A stretch of 60,000 bases of DNA from Glandiceps talaboti (Eukaryota; Hemichordata; Enteropneusta; Spengelidae), in contig NC_135554.1 in NCBI RefSeq assembly GCF_964340395.1, positions 28,344,630-28,404,629 of the forward strand, read 5' to 3'. The first letter of the stretch is position 1. Every line of letters starts with the position of its first letter. The notes beneath the pieces were generated by a model. That model saw nothing but the letters and a program-made list of their open reading frames with translations. It had not been told where the DNA came from and did not search any database. The position numbers and the translations under genes are program-made. Of this stretch, positions 58,855 to 60,000 are shown piece after piece.

Positions 58855-59849
58855 GGCCAAAAAAAAAAAAAATCTGGTTCTGGTCAGGGTAAACTTTCTA
58901 AAGTGGTGCGACGACGCGCGTTTTTTTTTTTTTCCCTAATTTTTTTTTTTTTTTCGCAAATTAGTAAATACACATTTTTGACACTTTACATGCTCTCGGA
59001 AGATGTCATACAACTCTGGAAGTTGGCACTGTTGTGTGGCAAGTTTTGTATGATGCGGATCAATCATCCATCAGGGCATCACTAGTCACATTTACAAATT
59101 TATCTTATCGCCCAGTGATTTGCAGTTATAATCCCATCCAAGATAATAATGAGTCTTGCCTTGCAACCACTGTATAATGTCATTGTGCAACTTGTAACGT
59201 TAAATAACGAGAAATAGGTCTGTCCAACAGACGTAGAGGAGGCAGTGTTTTCTTTCGAGCACCGTCCATCATCAGTCTGATACGCAGTCTGTATACGCTA
59301 CGATGTTCGACACGTCTTTCCATCTCATCGCAGATGGAAAGACGTGTCGAACATCGTAGCGCATACATCCAGAGCTAACTGCTTATGCTACAGGAAAATC
59401 TTTGTATTCAGAAGGCAGAACGAAACGATCACCAGAACTATGAACACCTCGAAAGTCAGCTGAATTGATATCAACATTTCGATTACTCACGCGACGTACT
59501 CAAACTTCAGACATTTTCGAAACATGTGAGCGGTTTACCACCTAGCACAATGAACACACTATTTCCCGTGATTCCCATCAACACGCTCATCGTACATATT
59601 ACGTACACATATCGTATGGGGGGTTATGGGTATGCAACAGTACTAGAAGAAAAGGGTACCCGTTACCAAATAGAAGCGCGCCATCACACGAGTTAAATTT
59701 TTCCGCTAGCCTTGCATACAGTGTTGATCGACGGGGAATTGTAAATAAGGAACGGGAAAGCAAAAATTATCGAAAAAAAAAGGATCGACGCGGGGGTATT
59801 CAGGGCACGCGCGCGCTGACCAGAACCAGACATATTTTTTTTTTGGGCC
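58855..59849. mobile_element. Non-autonomous inverted-repeat transposon with TTA target duplication (PIF/Harbinger-like)
   Basis: The left end is ggcc, A13, then tctggttctggtcag. The right end is ctgaccagaaccagacata, T-run, gggcc, the inverted copy. TTA flanks both sides (58852-58854 and 59850-59852), the 3-bp TWA duplication typical of PIF/Harbinger elements. GC-rich motifs (gcgacgacgcgcg; gcacgcgcgcgctg) lie just inside the ends. There is no transposase; the short frames inside are not genes. The interior contains the hairpin at 59291-59366. Confidence 0.8.
59291..59366. repeat. 35-bp-arm near-perfect hairpin
   Basis: The left arm gtatacgctacgatgttcga... (59291-59325) pairs with 59332-59366 over 35 positions with one mismatch (a G-T wobble in RNA) around the 6-nt loop catcgc. 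It lies inside the transposon at 58855-59849. Confidence 0.95.
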
Positions 59850-59924
59850 TTATGGTATTTCTAACCTTGCCATAGAGGATATACATGTACTTGTTGAAAT
59901 TGTTGGCTACAAGGGCCAGAGAGT

Positions 59925-60000
59925 CTGGACAGTCAGTTCAGAACAAATGATATGGTTTCATAAAAACTATCCATTCCAATTACTGTACAGTAGTTCTTAC
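59925..60000 (-). other. Window edge; possible donor at the last bases
   Basis: The final eight plus-strand bases gttcttac read gtaagaac on the minus strand, a good 5' splice-site sequence, so an upstream exon may begin just outside the window. Confidence 0.25.

Larger units (their letters stand above)
58817..59924 (-). pseudogene. Candidate exon split by the TTA-flanked transposon
   Basis: On the minus strand, a good acceptor (ttgttctgaactgactgtccag, quoted in parts: branch-like ctgac, then tgtccag) precedes 59924, and a strong donor atg|gtaaga follows 58817. If the transposon and one TTA copy are left out, the 110 bp between them is fully open in one frame (including VANNFNKYMYILYGK, and GGDTSVYM at its end) and leaves phase 0, matching the next SMC2 exon's entry phase. 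It does not resemble SMC2 and I cannot name a family. It may be chance, a lineage-specific exon, or part of another repeat. Confidence 0.3.

Overview
This window is nuclear DNA from an invertebrate animal. The genes are split into short exons by GT-AG introns. The non-coding DNA is AT-rich and full of microsatellites, minisatellites and non-autonomous transposons. Exon order and protein similarity point to a marine bilaterian outside the vertebrates, such as a hemichordate, lancelet, mollusc or brachiopod. I cannot fix the phylum from the sequence alone. There are no bacterial operons, CRISPR arrays or rRNA genes, and I recognised no free-standing tRNA gene.

Layout. Positions 1-22676 hold no exon I can recognise, only simple repeats and minisatellites. 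This stretch is either the upstream intron of the next gene or intergenic DNA. Positions 22677-29427 (+ strand) carry the last three coding exons of a Rab3 GTPase: switch II, the NKCD and TSAK guanine motifs, and the CAC prenylation tail. Its 3' UTR probably runs to about 33.6 kb. A LINE 3' fragment lies at 35.1-35.8 kb. Positions 37419-40667 (+) hold a complete three-exon gene for a 117-residue secreted, six-cysteine protein of unknown function. A foldback element with arms of about 260 bp sits in its first intron. A gap of about 4.4 kb follows, containing a hAT-like non-autonomous transposon and a small hairpin element. From 45048 to 57078 (-) there are 17 consecutive exons of the condensin ATPase subunit SMC2. 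They cover part of the N-terminal coiled coil, the whole hinge, the returning coiled coil and the C-terminal ATPase half, with every splice phase matching (874 residues plus stop). The SMC2 5' exons lie beyond the right edge. The secreted-protein gene and Smc2 converge tail to tail. The three genes have unrelated jobs (regulated exocytosis, an unknown secreted role, chromosome condensation), and nothing suggests they work as a unit.

I did not find a new enzymatic system. The most unusual features are structural. (1) In one SMC2 intron a roughly 46-51 bp tandem array appears to be built from copies of the neighbouring exon end plus its 5' splice site, so about seven decoy donors follow the real one. 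(2) A 995-bp TTA-flanked inverted-repeat transposon, which itself contains a 76-bp near-perfect hairpin, interrupts what would otherwise be a 110-bp open exon with good splice sites. (3) A 26-copy, roughly 59-bp satellite carries an internal three-unit block duplication. (4) Minisatellites sit within 25-40 nt of acceptor sites in both Smc2 and Rab3.
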